Below the pieces are notes generated by a model. That model was not told the origin of the DNA and ran no database searches. It was given only the letters and a program-made list of their open reading frames with translations. DNA of 64,000 bases from JANNRR01 sp031401675 (GTDB taxonomy: Bacteria > Pseudomonadota > Alphaproteobacteria > Rhodobacterales > Rhodobacteraceae): the NCBI GenBank assembly GCA_031401675.1, contig JANNRR010000150.1, positions 13,533 through 77,532 on the forward strand, read 5' to 3'. Positions 1 to 8,401 of the stretch are shown here, one piece after another. The position numbers and the translations under genes were made by a program. Within the stretch, counting starts at the first letter, position 1. Every line of letters starts with the position of its first letter.

Positions 1-336
1 CTGACCGACCGGCAGTTGCACATGATCCGCGAACGCGGCGGCATTGTCGGTTTCAACTTCGCCACCTTCTATCTCAATGCCGACGGCACCGCCGGGCCGC
101 AGACCGGCTGGGACGTGATGCTGCGGCAACAGGATCACCTGATCGCCCATGCAGGCGAGGATCACGTCGGCCTCGGCTCGGATTTCGATGGATGCATCGT
201 CCCCGACCTGATCGGCGACGTGACCGGGGTGCAGGCGCTGTTCCGCGCGCTGGCAGAGCACGGTCATGACGATGCAGGCTTGCGCAAACTGGCGCGGGAC
301 AACTGGCTGGACGTCCTGGACCGTTGTCTGAAATAG
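1..336 (+). CDS. Membrane dipeptidase (peptidase M19), C-terminal part
   Basis: The reading frame is open from the first base, so the gene begins outside the window. The 111 visible residues match the end of the M19 (renal dipeptidase-like) metallopeptidase family, which hydrolyses dipeptides with two zinc ions in a TIM-barrel fold. Visible signs are the strand GGIVGFNF and the motif HVGLGSDFDG, where the Asp of the GSDFDG loop is a conserved active-site residue, followed by the usual C-terminal helix ending in NWLDVLDR. It ends in TAG. The partner genes upstream cannot be seen. Family assignment is good; the physiological substrate cannot be told from this fragment. Confidence 0.85.
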   Translation: MTDRQLHMIRERGGIVGFNFATFYLNADGTAGPQTGWDVMLRQQDHLIAHAGEDHVGLGSDFDGCIVPDLIGDVTGVQALFRALAEHGHDDAGLRKLARDNWLDVLDRCLK

Positions 337-348
337 GACCGCTGCCCA

Positions 349-477
349 ATGGACACAAGCAGCATGACCGAACCCCTGCGCCGAACCCGTGCCCTTGTGG
401 CCCGCCTGCCGACGCGCACCGACGAACGCATGCTGATCCGGGCCGAAGCGCCGCACCAAACCGGCCGCAAAGCTTAA
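349..477 (+). CDS. Possible 42-residue protein, function unknown
   Basis: A short open frame starts at an ATG 13 bases after the dipeptidase stop, with an AGGA about 10 bases before it, and ends in TAA. The product is basic (about ten Arg/Lys in 42 residues), has no membrane segment or Cys pair, and matches no family I know. It sits between two convergent genes. It could be a real small gene or chance, since GC-rich DNA gives many spurious short frames; nothing but the spacing and weak ribosome binding site favours it. Confidence 0.25.
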   Translation: MDTSSMTEPLRRTRALVARLPTRTDERMLIRAEAPHQTGRKA

Positions 478-522
478 AATTCCCCTAACGCGAACACCCT
501 AACTATCTGAAATACAACAACA

Positions 523-545
523 ATAAAAATGTCCCGCGCGGGGAC
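523..545 (-). terminator. Rho-independent terminator of the serine ammonia-lyase gene
   Basis: Read on the minus strand, GTCCC and GGGAC arms enclose a five-base CGCGC loop and are followed at once by ATTTTTATT. It lies about 23 bases past the sdaA stop codon, the expected place. Confidence 0.65.
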
Positions 546-567
546 GCTTGCCCTGATCCCCCGACCC

Positions 568-1941
568 TCAGCAGTTTGGCACATTCACCGCCAGCCCGCC
601 GAGCGAGGTTTCCTTGTACTTCTCGCTCATGTCCGCCCCGGTCTGGCGCATGGTCTCGATGCAGACATCCAGGCTGACCAGATGCACCCCATCGCCCCGC
701 ATGGCGAGGCTGGCGGCCGAAACCGCCTTGATCGCCCCGAGCCCGTTCCGTTCGATGCATGGCACCTGCACCAGCCCGCGCACCGGGTCGCAGGTCATAC
801 CCAGATGATGCTCCAGCGCAATCTCGGCCGCATTCTCCACCTGTTCCGGCGTCCCCCCCAGCACCGCCGCCAGCCCCGCCGCCGCCATCGCCGCCGCCGA
901 ACCGACTTCGGCCTGACAGCCGCATTCGGCCCCCGAGATCGAGGCATTGTGCTTGACTAGTCCGCCCACCGCCGCCGCCGTCAGCATGAACTCCGCCACC
1001 TTCACGCTCGTCGCCCCCGGAACATGATCCAGATAATAGCGCAGCACCGCCGGCACCACGCCGGCAGCACCGTTGGTCGGGGCCGTCACCACCTGCCCGC
1101 CGGCAGCGTTTTCCTCGTTGACCGCCATGGCATAGGCCGACATCCAGTCGTTGATCGTGTGCGGCGCCGGCTGGTTCAGGCCGCGTTCGGCCAGCAGCGC
1201 CTGATGGATGCCCCGCGCCCGCCGCCGCACCTTCAGTCCGCCCGGCAGAACTCCTTCGCCCGCCAGACCGCGGTCGATGCAGTCGTTCATCACGCCCCAG
1301 ACCCTGGCGATGCCATCTTCCAACGCCGCCCGGCTGCGGTGCACCAGTTCATTCGCCCGCTTCATCTCGGCAATCGATTTGCCCGACGCACCTGCCATCG
1401 CAAGCATCGCCTCGGCGGTCTCGAACGGATAGGGGATCAGCGGTCCGCCCGCCGCCCGCTTGCCCGCCGCATGCTCCGCTTCGGTCACCACGAAGCCGCC
1501 GCCGATGGAATAGTAGGTTTCCTGAAGGATCACGTCGCCCTGCGCATCGACGGCGCGCAGGATCAGGCCATTGGCGTGGCCCCTCAGCGGCGGGCCATAG
1601 TCGAACATCAGGTCGGTGGCAGGGTCGAAGGTCAGCACCGGCAGCCCGGCATTCACCACCCGCTTGTCCGCCCTGACGGCTGCAAGCGCCGCCTCTGCTT
1701 TCACCGCATCGTAGCTTTCGGGCAGAAATCCCGCCAACCCCAGGATCACGGCGCGGTCGGTGGCATGGCCGATCCCGGTAAAAGCCAGACTGCCATGCAG
1801 AGTAGCCTTCACCCTGTGGGGCTGAAACGGCGAGGCCCGCAACAGGTCGAGAAACCGGCCCGCCGCAACCATCGGTCCCATGGTGTGAGACGAGGATGGG
1901 CCGATACCGATCTTGAACATGTCGAACACAGACAGAAACAT
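568..1941 (-). CDS. sdaA: L-serine ammonia-lyase, single-chain iron-sulfur type
   Basis: Deaminates L-serine to pyruvate and ammonia in the cytoplasm. The 457-residue length is that of the one-chain bacterial enzyme. The N-terminal beta domain (about residues 3-155) starts with the signature FKIGIGPSSSHTMGPM. The alpha domain (about 185-452) carries the three Cys expected to hold the catalytic [4Fe-4S] cluster at residues 342 (GCQAEVG), 384 (MTCDP) and 395 (VPCIERN), matching the spacing of the E. coli enzyme. The ATG is preceded by AAAGGA. It lies 105 bases downstream of mntH on the same strand, so co-transcription is possible but not required. A terminator follows the stop. Confidence 0.95.
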   Translation of the reverse strand: MFLSVFDMFKIGIGPSSSHTMGPMVAAGRFLDLLRASPFQPHRVKATLHGSLAFTGIGHATDRAVILGLAGFLPESYDAVKAEAALAAVRADKRVVNAGLPVLTFDPATDLMFDYGPPLRGHANGLILRAVDAQGDVILQETYYSIGGGFVVTEAEHAAGKRAAGGPLIPYPFETAEAMLAMAGASGKSIAEMKRANELVHRSRAALEDGIARVWGVMNDCIDRGLAGEGVLPGGLKVRRRARGIHQALLAERGLNQPAPHTINDWMSAYAMAVNEENAAGGQVVTAPTNGAAGVVPAVLRYYLDHVPGATSVKVAEFMLTAAAVGGLVKHNASISGAECGCQAEVGSAAAMAAAGLAAVLGGTPEQVENAAEIALEHHLGMTCDPVRGLVQVPCIERNGLGAIKAVSAASLAMRGDGVHLVSLDVCIETMRQTGADMSEKYKETSLGGLAVNVPNC

Positions 1942-2046
1942 CGAGGTCCTTTCTGACGGCGCCGCCAGGGTCGATGGCTCTGATCTTGCACGGGCAGCGG
2001 CAAATGACCACCGCCGCCACCGCCACCCTGACCGCCATTTGCGGCA

Positions 2047-3414
2047 TCAGCCCAGGGTCGAACCGGCGAAATCCCACAACAGCTTCAGGTTCAGCCCGAC
2101 GATCACCACCGCGATCAGCGCCGCAAACAGTGCCAGCCACAGCGGCGCGACCATTGCCCCCATCTTGCGCTTGTCGGTGGTGAACATCACCAGCGGCACC
2201 ACGGCAAAGCTGAGTTGCAGCGACAATACCACCTGCGTCAGGATCAACAGCCGCCCGGTTTCCGCCTCGCCGTAAAAGATGGTGACCCCTGCCGCCGGGA
2301 TGATGGCGATGCTGCGGGTGATCAGCCGCCGGGCCCAGGGCGGCATCCGCAGATTCAGGAACCCCTCCATCACCGCCTGTCCGGCCAGCGTGGCGGTGAC
2401 GGTGGAATTCAGGCCGCAGCACAGCAGCGCGATGGCAAACAGCGACGGCGCGAAAGCTGCCCCCAGCAGTGGGCCGAGCAGCGTGTGTGCCTGCCCCAGA
2501 TCGGTCACTTCGGTCTGACCGGTTGTGTTGAAACTGGCGGCGGCAAGGATCAGGATCGAGGCGTTGATCAGCAGCGCGAACATCAACGCCACCGTGCTGT
2601 CGATCGTGGCGAACTTCAGCGCCTCACGCTTTTCCGGCAGCGTCTCGCCATAGGCGCGGGTCTGCACGATGGCCGAATGCAGGTAAAGATTGTGCGGCAT
2701 GACGGTGGCACCCAGAATGCCGAGTGCCAGATACAGCATTTCCGGGTTGGTCACGATCTCGACGGTCGGGGCAAAGCCAAGGATGACCTGCCCCCATTCC
2801 GGATCGGCCAACGCGATCTGAATGCCGAAACTGACGGCGATGACCCCCAGAAGCGTGATGATGAACGCCTCCAGCCAGCGAAAGCCCTTGGTCTGCAGCC
2901 ACAGGATCAGGAATACGTCCAGCGCGGTGATGACGACACCGATTTCCAGCGGAATGCCGAACAGCAGGTTCAGACCGATGGCGGTGCCGATCACCTCGGC
3001 GATGTCGGTGGCGATGATCGCCAGTTCGGCCAGAAACCACAGCGGGAAATTGATCCAGGCCGGGAATGCGTCGCGGCAGGCTTGCGCCAGATCGCGCCCC
3101 GAAGCTATGGCCAGCCGGGCGCATAGCGATTGCAGCACGATGGCCATGATGTTTGACACCAGTGCCACGACCAGAAGGGCGTAGCCGAATTTCGAGCCGC
3201 CCGCCAGGCTGGTGGCCCAGTTGCCCGGGTCCATGTAGCCGACGGCCACCATGTAGCCGGGCCCAAGGAACGCCGCCGCCTTTCGCCAGGTGCCGACTGG
3301 TACGGCGATGGAACGGTGCACCTCGGCCAGCGCCGGATCGCCCCGGTTCTGCCGCCACGCCCGTTGGCCCGCGCCGCTGTCGCGCAGGGCGGCAAGGCTG
3401 AAATTGTCCGACAT
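2047..3414 (-). CDS. mntH: Nramp-family divalent metal (Mn2+) transporter MntH
   Basis: Proton-coupled importer of Mn2+ (and Fe2+) in the inner membrane. The 455 residues form about eleven hydrophobic helices. The metal site is intact: DPGN in helix 1 (residues 62-65) and MPH in helix 6 (239-241). AAGGA lies six bases before the ATG at 3414. Immediately upstream is the palindrome TGCGA-N5-TCGCA (3431-3445), which resembles the Mur/Fur-family operators known in front of mntH or sit genes in alphaproteobacteria, so repression by manganese through Mur is likely (inference). The N-terminal ~40 residues before the first helix are hydrophilic and longer than in E. coli MntH. Confidence 0.93.
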   Translation of the reverse strand: MSDNFSLAALRDSGAGQRAWRQNRGDPALAEVHRSIAVPVGTWRKAAAFLGPGYMVAVGYMDPGNWATSLAGGSKFGYALLVVALVSNIMAIVLQSLCARLAIASGRDLAQACRDAFPAWINFPLWFLAELAIIATDIAEVIGTAIGLNLLFGIPLEIGVVITALDVFLILWLQTKGFRWLEAFIITLLGVIAVSFGIQIALADPEWGQVILGFAPTVEIVTNPEMLYLALGILGATVMPHNLYLHSAIVQTRAYGETLPEKREALKFATIDSTVALMFALLINASILILAAASFNTTGQTEVTDLGQAHTLLGPLLGAAFAPSLFAIALLCCGLNSTVTATLAGQAVMEGFLNLRMPPWARRLITRSIAIIPAAGVTIFYGEAETGRLLILTQVVLSLQLSFAVVPLVMFTTDKRKMGAMVAPLWLALFAALIAVVIVGLNLKLLWDFAGSTLG

Positions 3415-3430
3415 GAGGCATCCTTGATAA

Positions 3431-3445
3431 TGCGAATTACTCGCA
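3431..3445. promoter_or_regulatory. Candidate Mur (Mn-responsive Fur-family) operator before mntH
   Basis: TGCGAATTACTCGCA is a 15-base interrupted palindrome (TGCGA-N5-TCGCA) lying 17-31 bases before the mntH ATG and directly before its AAGGA. Alphaproteobacterial Mur boxes have this general form and are found at Mn-uptake genes. Position next to mntH is the main support; the exact consensus for this species is not known to me. Confidence 0.55.
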
Positions 3446-3750
3446 AATATGGTTGCTGGAATCTGTCAAGTCAACAGCCGCGGCGGTATTGGCGCGGGCG
3501 ATGATCAGGGTGTGGACAGGACTGCGTGATCCAGCGACGGCTTTGCGCCGCCCGTCGGCCTGGGGGAGGTGCCGGTCGTCCCGGTGTCCGGTTGCAGACC
3601 CGCCCAAGTCGACCCTTGGCGCCGCCCTGATCAACCTGTGCCCCTCACGACCGGCCCGGTCAGCGCCGCTTGGTCCCGCAATGTGAATTCGCTCTCGCGG
3701 TTGCGCGGTTTGTTTTCTATAACCCAATCGGGAACCCAAGGGAGGTTGAC
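3446..3750. other. Divergent intergenic region mntH/rpiA, no gene seen
   Basis: About 300 bases separate the mntH operator from the rpiA start. The short frames on either strand have atypical composition and no ribosome binding site, so I call none. A TATAAC stretch at 3718-3723 could be part of the rpiA promoter, but no matching -35 box at the right distance is evident. Confidence 0.5.
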
Positions 3751-4533
3751 ATGGCGGGCGAGCTTTCCCCGATCGACAAGGCCAAGTTCGTCGCTGCCAA
3801 GCGGGCGGTGGATTTTGTCGAGGACGGGATGCGGGTCGGTCTTGGCAGTGGTTCGACCGCCGCCTGGATGGTGCGCTGTCTGGGCGAGTTGGTGCGTCAG
3901 GACGGGCTGAAGATCATCGGGGTGCCGACCTCGGTGCGCACCGCCGATCTGGCCCGGCAATGCGGCATCCGGGTAACCAGTCTGGACGAGGCCAAGTGGC
4001 TGGATCTGACCATCGACGGCGCCGACGAGTTCGACGCCAACCTGAACCTGATCAAGGGCGGCGGCGGCGCGCTGCTGCAGGAAAAGATCGTGGCCACTGC
4101 CAGCGATCAGATGATCGTGATCGCCGATGTGGCCAAGGAGGTCGGCGCGCTCGGCAATTTCCCGTTGCCGGTCGAGGTGGTGCCGTTCGGTTGGCAGACC
4201 ACGAAAGCGCTGGTCGAGGAAACGCTGGTCAGTCTGGATGTTCTGGGCCGCTCCACGTCGCTGCGAATGAACCAGGACCGGCCGTTTGTGACCGACGAAG
4301 GCAATTTCATCATCGATCTGCACCTGCACCGCATCGGCAACCCGCGCCAGATGGCGCTGGTGCTGAACCAGATCCCCGGCGTGGTCGAAAACGGCCTGTT
4401 CATCGACATCTGTGACATCGTGGTGATCGGCCACGGTGACGGGCGGGTTGAAGTGCGCGACATCAATGCCGGAACCATCGAGCAGGAAAAACTGGACTTC
4501 GTCGAGAGCGAGAACCTCTTTGCCGATATCTGA
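3751..4533 (+). CDS. rpiA: Ribose-5-phosphate isomerase A
   Basis: Interconverts ribose-5-phosphate and ribulose-5-phosphate in the non-oxidative pentose phosphate pathway (and the Calvin cycle, if present). The 260-residue product has the RpiA signatures VGLGSGSTA near the N-terminus and TIDGADEFD...LIKGGGGALLQEK in the middle, covering the phosphate-binding loop, catalytic Asp and Lys. The ATG at 3751 is chosen because GGGAGG lies eight bases before it; an in-frame extension to 3670 adds a stretch unlike the family. Its stop overlaps the inferred start of gor, so the two genes are probably co-translated, joining NADPH-yielding pentose metabolism with glutathione reduction. Confidence 0.95.
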   Translation: MAGELSPIDKAKFVAAKRAVDFVEDGMRVGLGSGSTAAWMVRCLGELVRQDGLKIIGVPTSVRTADLARQCGIRVTSLDEAKWLDLTIDGADEFDANLNLIKGGGGALLQEKIVATASDQMIVIADVAKEVGALGNFPLPVEVVPFGWQTTKALVEETLVSLDVLGRSTSLRMNQDRPFVTDEGNFIIDLHLHRIGNPRQMALVLNQIPGVVENGLFIDICDIVVIGHGDGRVEVRDINAGTIEQEKLDFVESENLFADI

Positions 4534-5899
4534 GCCAGCTTCGCCGTTCGATGTTGACCTGTTTGTCATCGGTGGCGGCTCCGGCGGGGTACGGGCCGCC
4601 CGGATCGCAGCCGCCGAGGGTCACGCCCGCGTGGCGCTGGCCGAGGAGAGCCGGATGGGCGGCACCTGCGTGATCCGGGGCTGCGTGCCCAAGAAACTGA
4701 TGGTGTTCGCGGCGTCCTATGCCGGCGCCATCGAGGATGCCCGGACCTATGGCTGGGATGTGCGCAGCGAAGGCTTCGACTGGCCGACCTTTCAGGGCCG
4801 GCTGCACGCCGAACTTGCCCGGCTGGAGGCGGCCTATCGCCAGACGCTGAAGGCGGCCGGGGTCACGGTGTTCGACCAGCGCGCCGTGATCGAGGATGCC
4901 CATACCGTCCGCCTGGCCGACGGTCAGCGCGTGACGGCGGCACATATCCTGGTGGCGACCGGCGGGCGACCGATGGTGCCAGAGGCTGCGGGCATTGCCC
5001 CGGTGCTGACCTCGAACGACATTTTTGACCTGCCACACCTGCCGAAATCGATGCTGATCGTCGGCGGCGGCTACATCGCCAGCGAGTTTTCCTGTATTCT
5101 GAACGGGTTGGGTGTGGCTGTCACCCAGTTTTACCGTGGCGCGCAGATCCTGCGCGGCTTTGATGACGAGGCGCGCGGCCATGTGGCCGAGGCGATGCGG
5201 GCCGGGGGCATCGATCTGCATCTGGGCACCGACGTGATCGCCATGACCGAAGTGCAGCGCGGGCTGCGGGTCAAATGCACCAACGGCACCGAACAGGTGT
5301 TCGAACAGGTGATGTATGCCACCGGGCGCGCACCGAATACCGCCGGCATCGGGTTGGAGGCGGCGGGGGTAAGGCTTGGCCGGCACGGACATGTGATGGT
5401 GGATGCCTATTCGCAATCCTCGGTGCCCTCGATCTATGCCGTGGGCGATGTGACCGGGCGCATCAACCTGACGCCGGTGGCGATCCGCGAAGGCCATGCC
5501 TTTGCCGATACGGTGTTCAAGGGCATCCCGACCAAGGCCGACCATGATCTGGTGCCAAGTGCTGTCTTCACCCACCCCGAACTCGGTTCCGTCGGGCTGA
5601 CCGAAGAACAGGCACGCGAGCAGGAACCGGTCGAGGTCTATGCCACCTCGTTCCGGGCGATGCAGTCGGCCTTTGCCGGGCGGCCCGACCGGGTGATGAT
5701 GAAACTGATCGTGTCGCGCGAAACCGGCAAGGTCCTCGGCTGCCACATTGTCGCCGATCATGCCGGCGAATTGATCCAGCTGGCGGCGATTGCAATCAAG
5801 ATGGGGGCAACCAAGGCGGACTTTGACCGGACCGTGGCGGTGCATCCGACGATGTCGGAAGAATTGGTCACACTGCGAACCCCGGTGCGCAGTGCTTGA
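4520..5899 (+). CDS. gor: Glutathione-disulfide reductase
   Basis: FAD flavoenzyme that uses NADPH to reduce glutathione disulfide. In order the 459 residues show the FAD-binding GGGSGG (18-23), the redox disulfide GGTC-VIRG-C (Cys50/Cys55), the NADPH Rossmann motif GGGYIASEF, a second FAD motif (YAVGDVTG) and the C-terminal interface with HPTMSEE, whose His442 acts on the partner subunit. No ATG fits near the N-terminus, so I place the start at TTG 4520, 14 bases inside the end of rpiA with a purine-rich GAGAGCGAGAA before it; this choice is inferred. Lipoamide dehydrogenase and mercuric reductase are excluded by the overall sequence pattern. Confidence 0.93.
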   Translation: MPISEPASPFDVDLFVIGGGSGGVRAARIAAAEGHARVALAEESRMGGTCVIRGCVPKKLMVFAASYAGAIEDARTYGWDVRSEGFDWPTFQGRLHAELARLEAAYRQTLKAAGVTVFDQRAVIEDAHTVRLADGQRVTAAHILVATGGRPMVPEAAGIAPVLTSNDIFDLPHLPKSMLIVGGGYIASEFSCILNGLGVAVTQFYRGAQILRGFDDEARGHVAEAMRAGGIDLHLGTDVIAMTEVQRGLRVKCTNGTEQVFEQVMYATGRAPNTAGIGLEAAGVRLGRHGHVMVDAYSQSSVPSIYAVGDVTGRINLTPVAIREGHAFADTVFKGIPTKADHDLVPSAVFTHPELGSVGLTEEQAREQEPVEVYATSFRAMQSAFAGRPDRVMMKLIVSRETGKVLGCHIVADHAGELIQLAAIAIKMGATKADFDRTVAVHPTMSEELVTLRTPVRSA

Positions 5900-5981
5900 A
5901 ATCGCCGCCGGAACGACCAGTTACGAAAGCAAGCCAAATGCGGTACACCGCAGATTGATCAAATGAAGGAAGAACAGTTCG

Positions 5982-7151
5982 ATGTCTGGCAATAACGGCG
6001 GACCCTGGGGCGGCGGCTCTGGCGGCGGCTCTGGTGGCAGCTCCGGCGGCGGCTCCGGCGGTGGCAATGACAATCGCGGCGGTCGACGCCCCGAGGGACC
6101 ACAAATCCCCGAAATCGAAGAGCTGATGAAGAAAGGCCAGGAACAGTTGCGCGTTCTGATGGGCGGGCGCGGCGCCAATCGCAATGGCGGTGGCGGCGGA
6201 CCCACACCACCGATCTTTACCCGGCGCAACATCGGCATTGGCGCGGTGGCGGTCATTCTGGTCTGGCTCTATGCTTCATTCTACACGGTCAAGCCGGAAG
6301 AACGCTCCGTCGAACTGATGTTCGGCAGCTTTTCCGGGGCTTTTTCCGGCATCGGCGAACCGGGGCTGAACTTTGCCCCGTGGCCGATTGTCACGGCAGA
6401 GATCGTGCCGGTGACCCGCGAACAGACCGCCGACATCGGCAACGAGCGGTCCGACCGCGCCAATTCCGGCCTGATGCTGACCCGAGACGAGGCGATCGTC
6501 GATATCGAGTTTCAGGTGGTCTATAACGTGTCTGACCCGGCCAATTACCTGTTCAATCTGGCCGACCCGACCGAGTCGGTGCGGGCCGTCGCCGAATCGG
6601 CAATGCGCGACATCATCGCCCGGTCGGAACTGTCGCCGATTCTGAACCGTGACCGTGGGGCCATCGCATCGGACCTGCAAACCGCCATTCAGGACACGCT
6701 GGACAGCTATCAGGCCGGGATCAACGTGATCCGCATCAACTTCCAGCGTGCCAACCCGCCGGAACAGGTGATCGACAGCTTTACCGCCGTGCAGTCGGCC
6801 CGGCAGGAACGCGACCGGCTGGAACGCCAGGCCGACGCCTATGCCAACACGGTGCTGGCGGGCGCGCGCGGTGAAGCTGCGGCCCTGCAGGAACAGGCCG
6901 AAGCCTACCGCGCCGAAGTGGTGAACAACGCCCAGGGCGAGGCCAGCCGGTTTCTTGCCGTCTATAACGAATATGTCAAAGCCCCCGAGGTCACGCGCAA
7001 GCGGATGTATCTGGAAACCATGGAAGGCGTTCTGGGTGGCATGAACAAGGTGATCCTGGACGGGGTGTCCGGTGCCGGCGGGCAGGGCGTGCTGCCCTAT
7101 CTGCCGCTGGACGCCCTGCGCCCGACCGCACCGACGACAGGAGGCAACTGA
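5982..7151 (+). CDS. hflK: FtsH protease modulator HflK
   Basis: Membrane SPFH/prohibitin-family protein that, with HflC, forms a large cage around FtsH and limits its access to membrane substrates. The 389 residues begin with a Gly/Ser/Asn-rich cytosolic tail (residues 4-40, with a second poly-Gly patch near 70), then one membrane helix (about 84-101) and a periplasmic SPFH domain starting VKPEERSVELMFG, followed by a long Ala/Glu/Gln helical region (about 265-330). GAAGGAAGAA precedes the ATG. The stop overlaps the hflC start (TGATG). A palindrome TGCGGT-AC-ACCGCA lies 30-43 bases upstream. Confidence 0.95.
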   Translation: MSGNNGGPWGGGSGGGSGGSSGGGSGGGNDNRGGRRPEGPQIPEIEELMKKGQEQLRVLMGGRGANRNGGGGGPTPPIFTRRNIGIGAVAVILVWLYASFYTVKPEERSVELMFGSFSGAFSGIGEPGLNFAPWPIVTAEIVPVTREQTADIGNERSDRANSGLMLTRDEAIVDIEFQVVYNVSDPANYLFNLADPTESVRAVAESAMRDIIARSELSPILNRDRGAIASDLQTAIQDTLDSYQAGINVIRINFQRANPPEQVIDSFTAVQSARQERDRLERQADAYANTVLAGARGEAAALQEQAEAYRAEVVNNAQGEASRFLAVYNEYVKAPEVTRKRMYLETMEGVLGGMNKVILDGVSGAGGQGVLPYLPLDALRPTAPTTGGN

Positions 7152-8047
7152 TGAACCGCACAACCATCCTTATCCCGGTTGTGGTGGCGGCAATCGCCCT
7201 GCTGCTGTCGGCCATCTTCATCGTGGATGAACGCGAAAAGGTGCTGGTCCTGCAGTTCGGTCAGGTCCGCACCGTCAAGGAAGAACCGGGGCTCGGCTTC
7301 AAGATTCCGTTCATTCAGGACCTGGTCCGTTATGATGCCCGCATTCTTGGCCTGCAGACCCAGCCCCTGGAAGTGACGCCGCTGGACGACCGCCGGCTGG
7401 TGGTCGATGCCTTTGCCCGCTGGCGGATCAAGGATGTGGTCACCTTCCGTCAGGCCACCGGTGCCGGCGGGGTAGACTTCGCCCAAAGCCGGCTGGAAGG
7501 CATCGTCAATGCCGCGATCTTCGAGGTGCTGGGTTCGGTGCCATCCGGGTCCGTGCTGTCGGACGACCGGATCCCGCTGATGAACCGCATCCGCGATCTG
7601 GCGCGGCAGCAGGCCAATGCGCTTGGCATCGATGTGATCGACGTGCGGCTGACCCGCACCGACCTGCCACAGCAGAACCTGGAGGCGACGTTTGCCCGGA
7701 TGCGGGCCGAACGCGAACGCGAAGCCGCCGACGAAATCGGGCGCGGCAACGAGGCGGCGCAGCGAGTCCGCGCGCTGGCCGACCGCACCGTGGTCGAACT
7801 GGTGTCCGAAGCGCGCAAGCAGTCCGAGATCATCCGGGGCGAGGCCGACGGCGAGCGCAACGCGATCTATGCCGAAGCCTTTGGCCGCGATCCGGAGTTT
7901 TTCGCCTTTACCCGTTCGCTGACCTCCTACCAGCGGGCGCTGAAGGGTGACAATTCCACCATCGTCCTGAACCCCGACAGCGAGTTCTTCGACTATCTGC
8001 GCTCTGAACGGGCCCCGGTGGCCGGTCCGGTCCCGACCACGCCGTGA
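7151..8047 (+). CDS. hflC: FtsH protease modulator HflC
   Basis: Partner of HflK in the HflKC-FtsH membrane complex. The 298 residues have an N-terminal membrane anchor (about 7-22), the SPFH domain with VDEREKVLVLQFGQVRTV, and the helical stretch AEREREAADEIGRGNEAAQ typical of HflC, with the conserved ARKQSEIIRGEADGERN segment after it. It overlaps hflK by one base and its stop overlaps the next gene (GTGA), so the three are translationally coupled. The neighbouring periplasmic protease degP fits a shared role in envelope protein quality control. Confidence 0.96.
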   Translation: MNRTTILIPVVVAAIALLLSAIFIVDEREKVLVLQFGQVRTVKEEPGLGFKIPFIQDLVRYDARILGLQTQPLEVTPLDDRRLVVDAFARWRIKDVVTFRQATGAGGVDFAQSRLEGIVNAAIFEVLGSVPSGSVLSDDRIPLMNRIRDLARQQANALGIDVIDVRLTRTDLPQQNLEATFARMRAEREREAADEIGRGNEAAQRVRALADRTVVELVSEARKQSEIIRGEADGERNAIYAEAFGRDPEFFAFTRSLTSYQRALKGDNSTIVLNPDSEFFDYLRSERAPVAGPVPTTP

Positions 8048-8238
8048 CAACCCTGGTTCTGGCCGTCGGGCTGGTTCTGGTGATCGAGGGGCTGGTGTTC
8101 GCACTGGCCCCTTTGCGCTTGGAAGAGTTGCTGGCGCTGATCGCGCGGCTGCCGCCTGAAACCCGCCGGCTGATCGGATTGGGCGCGGTCGCTGCCGGGG
8201 TCGGGTTGATTTGGCTTGCCCGCAGCCTGGGGGCCTGA
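8044..8238 (+). CDS. DUF2065 small membrane protein
   Basis: A 64-residue, almost wholly hydrophobic protein with two predicted membrane helices (about 3-22 and 43-61) separated by a short Arg/Glu-containing loop. It matches the DUF2065 family, which is commonly found beside hflC in proteobacteria but has no known function. The GTG start overlaps the hflC stop, so it is the third gene of the hflKC operon. Given this fixed linkage it may be an accessory of the HflKC-FtsH complex (inference). Confidence 0.85.
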   Translation: MTTLVLAVGLVLVIEGLVFALAPLRLEELLALIARLPPETRRLIGLGAVAAGVGLIWLARSLGA

Positions 8239-8311
8239 GACACTGTGCCATGGCCCATCCGAACCGGAACCGTCGCCGTCCTTCACGGTCACTTGAGTGC
8301 CCGAGACCGAC

Positions 8312-8342
8312 CTTGAGTTGCACAAGCCCGGTCCTATCTGAG
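8312..8342 (+). promoter_or_regulatory. RpoH (sigma-32) heat-shock promoter of degP
   Basis: CTTG (8312-8315), then 17 bases, then CCTATCTGAG (8333-8342). This equals the alphaproteobacterial heat-shock promoter consensus CTTG-N17/18-CYTATMTNNG at every defined position. It lies about 60 bases before the degP start codon. degP is a classical stress gene, so the match is functionally sensible. Confidence 0.75.
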
Positions 8343-8401
8343 ATGATGGGAAACTCGTCCGGTCCAGACCGGCGGTTCAACGACTGCAAAAGGAGTTCAT
8401 C

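Noticed and set aside
3437..3739. Small open frames in both directions between mntH and rpiA
   Set aside because: No ribosome binding site or homology, and one overlaps the mntH operator.
4463..5845. Long open frame antisense to gor (460 residues)
   Set aside because: It lies opposite a gene with full motif support and has the His/Gln/Arg-rich composition typical of the reverse strand of GC-rich genes; no family match.
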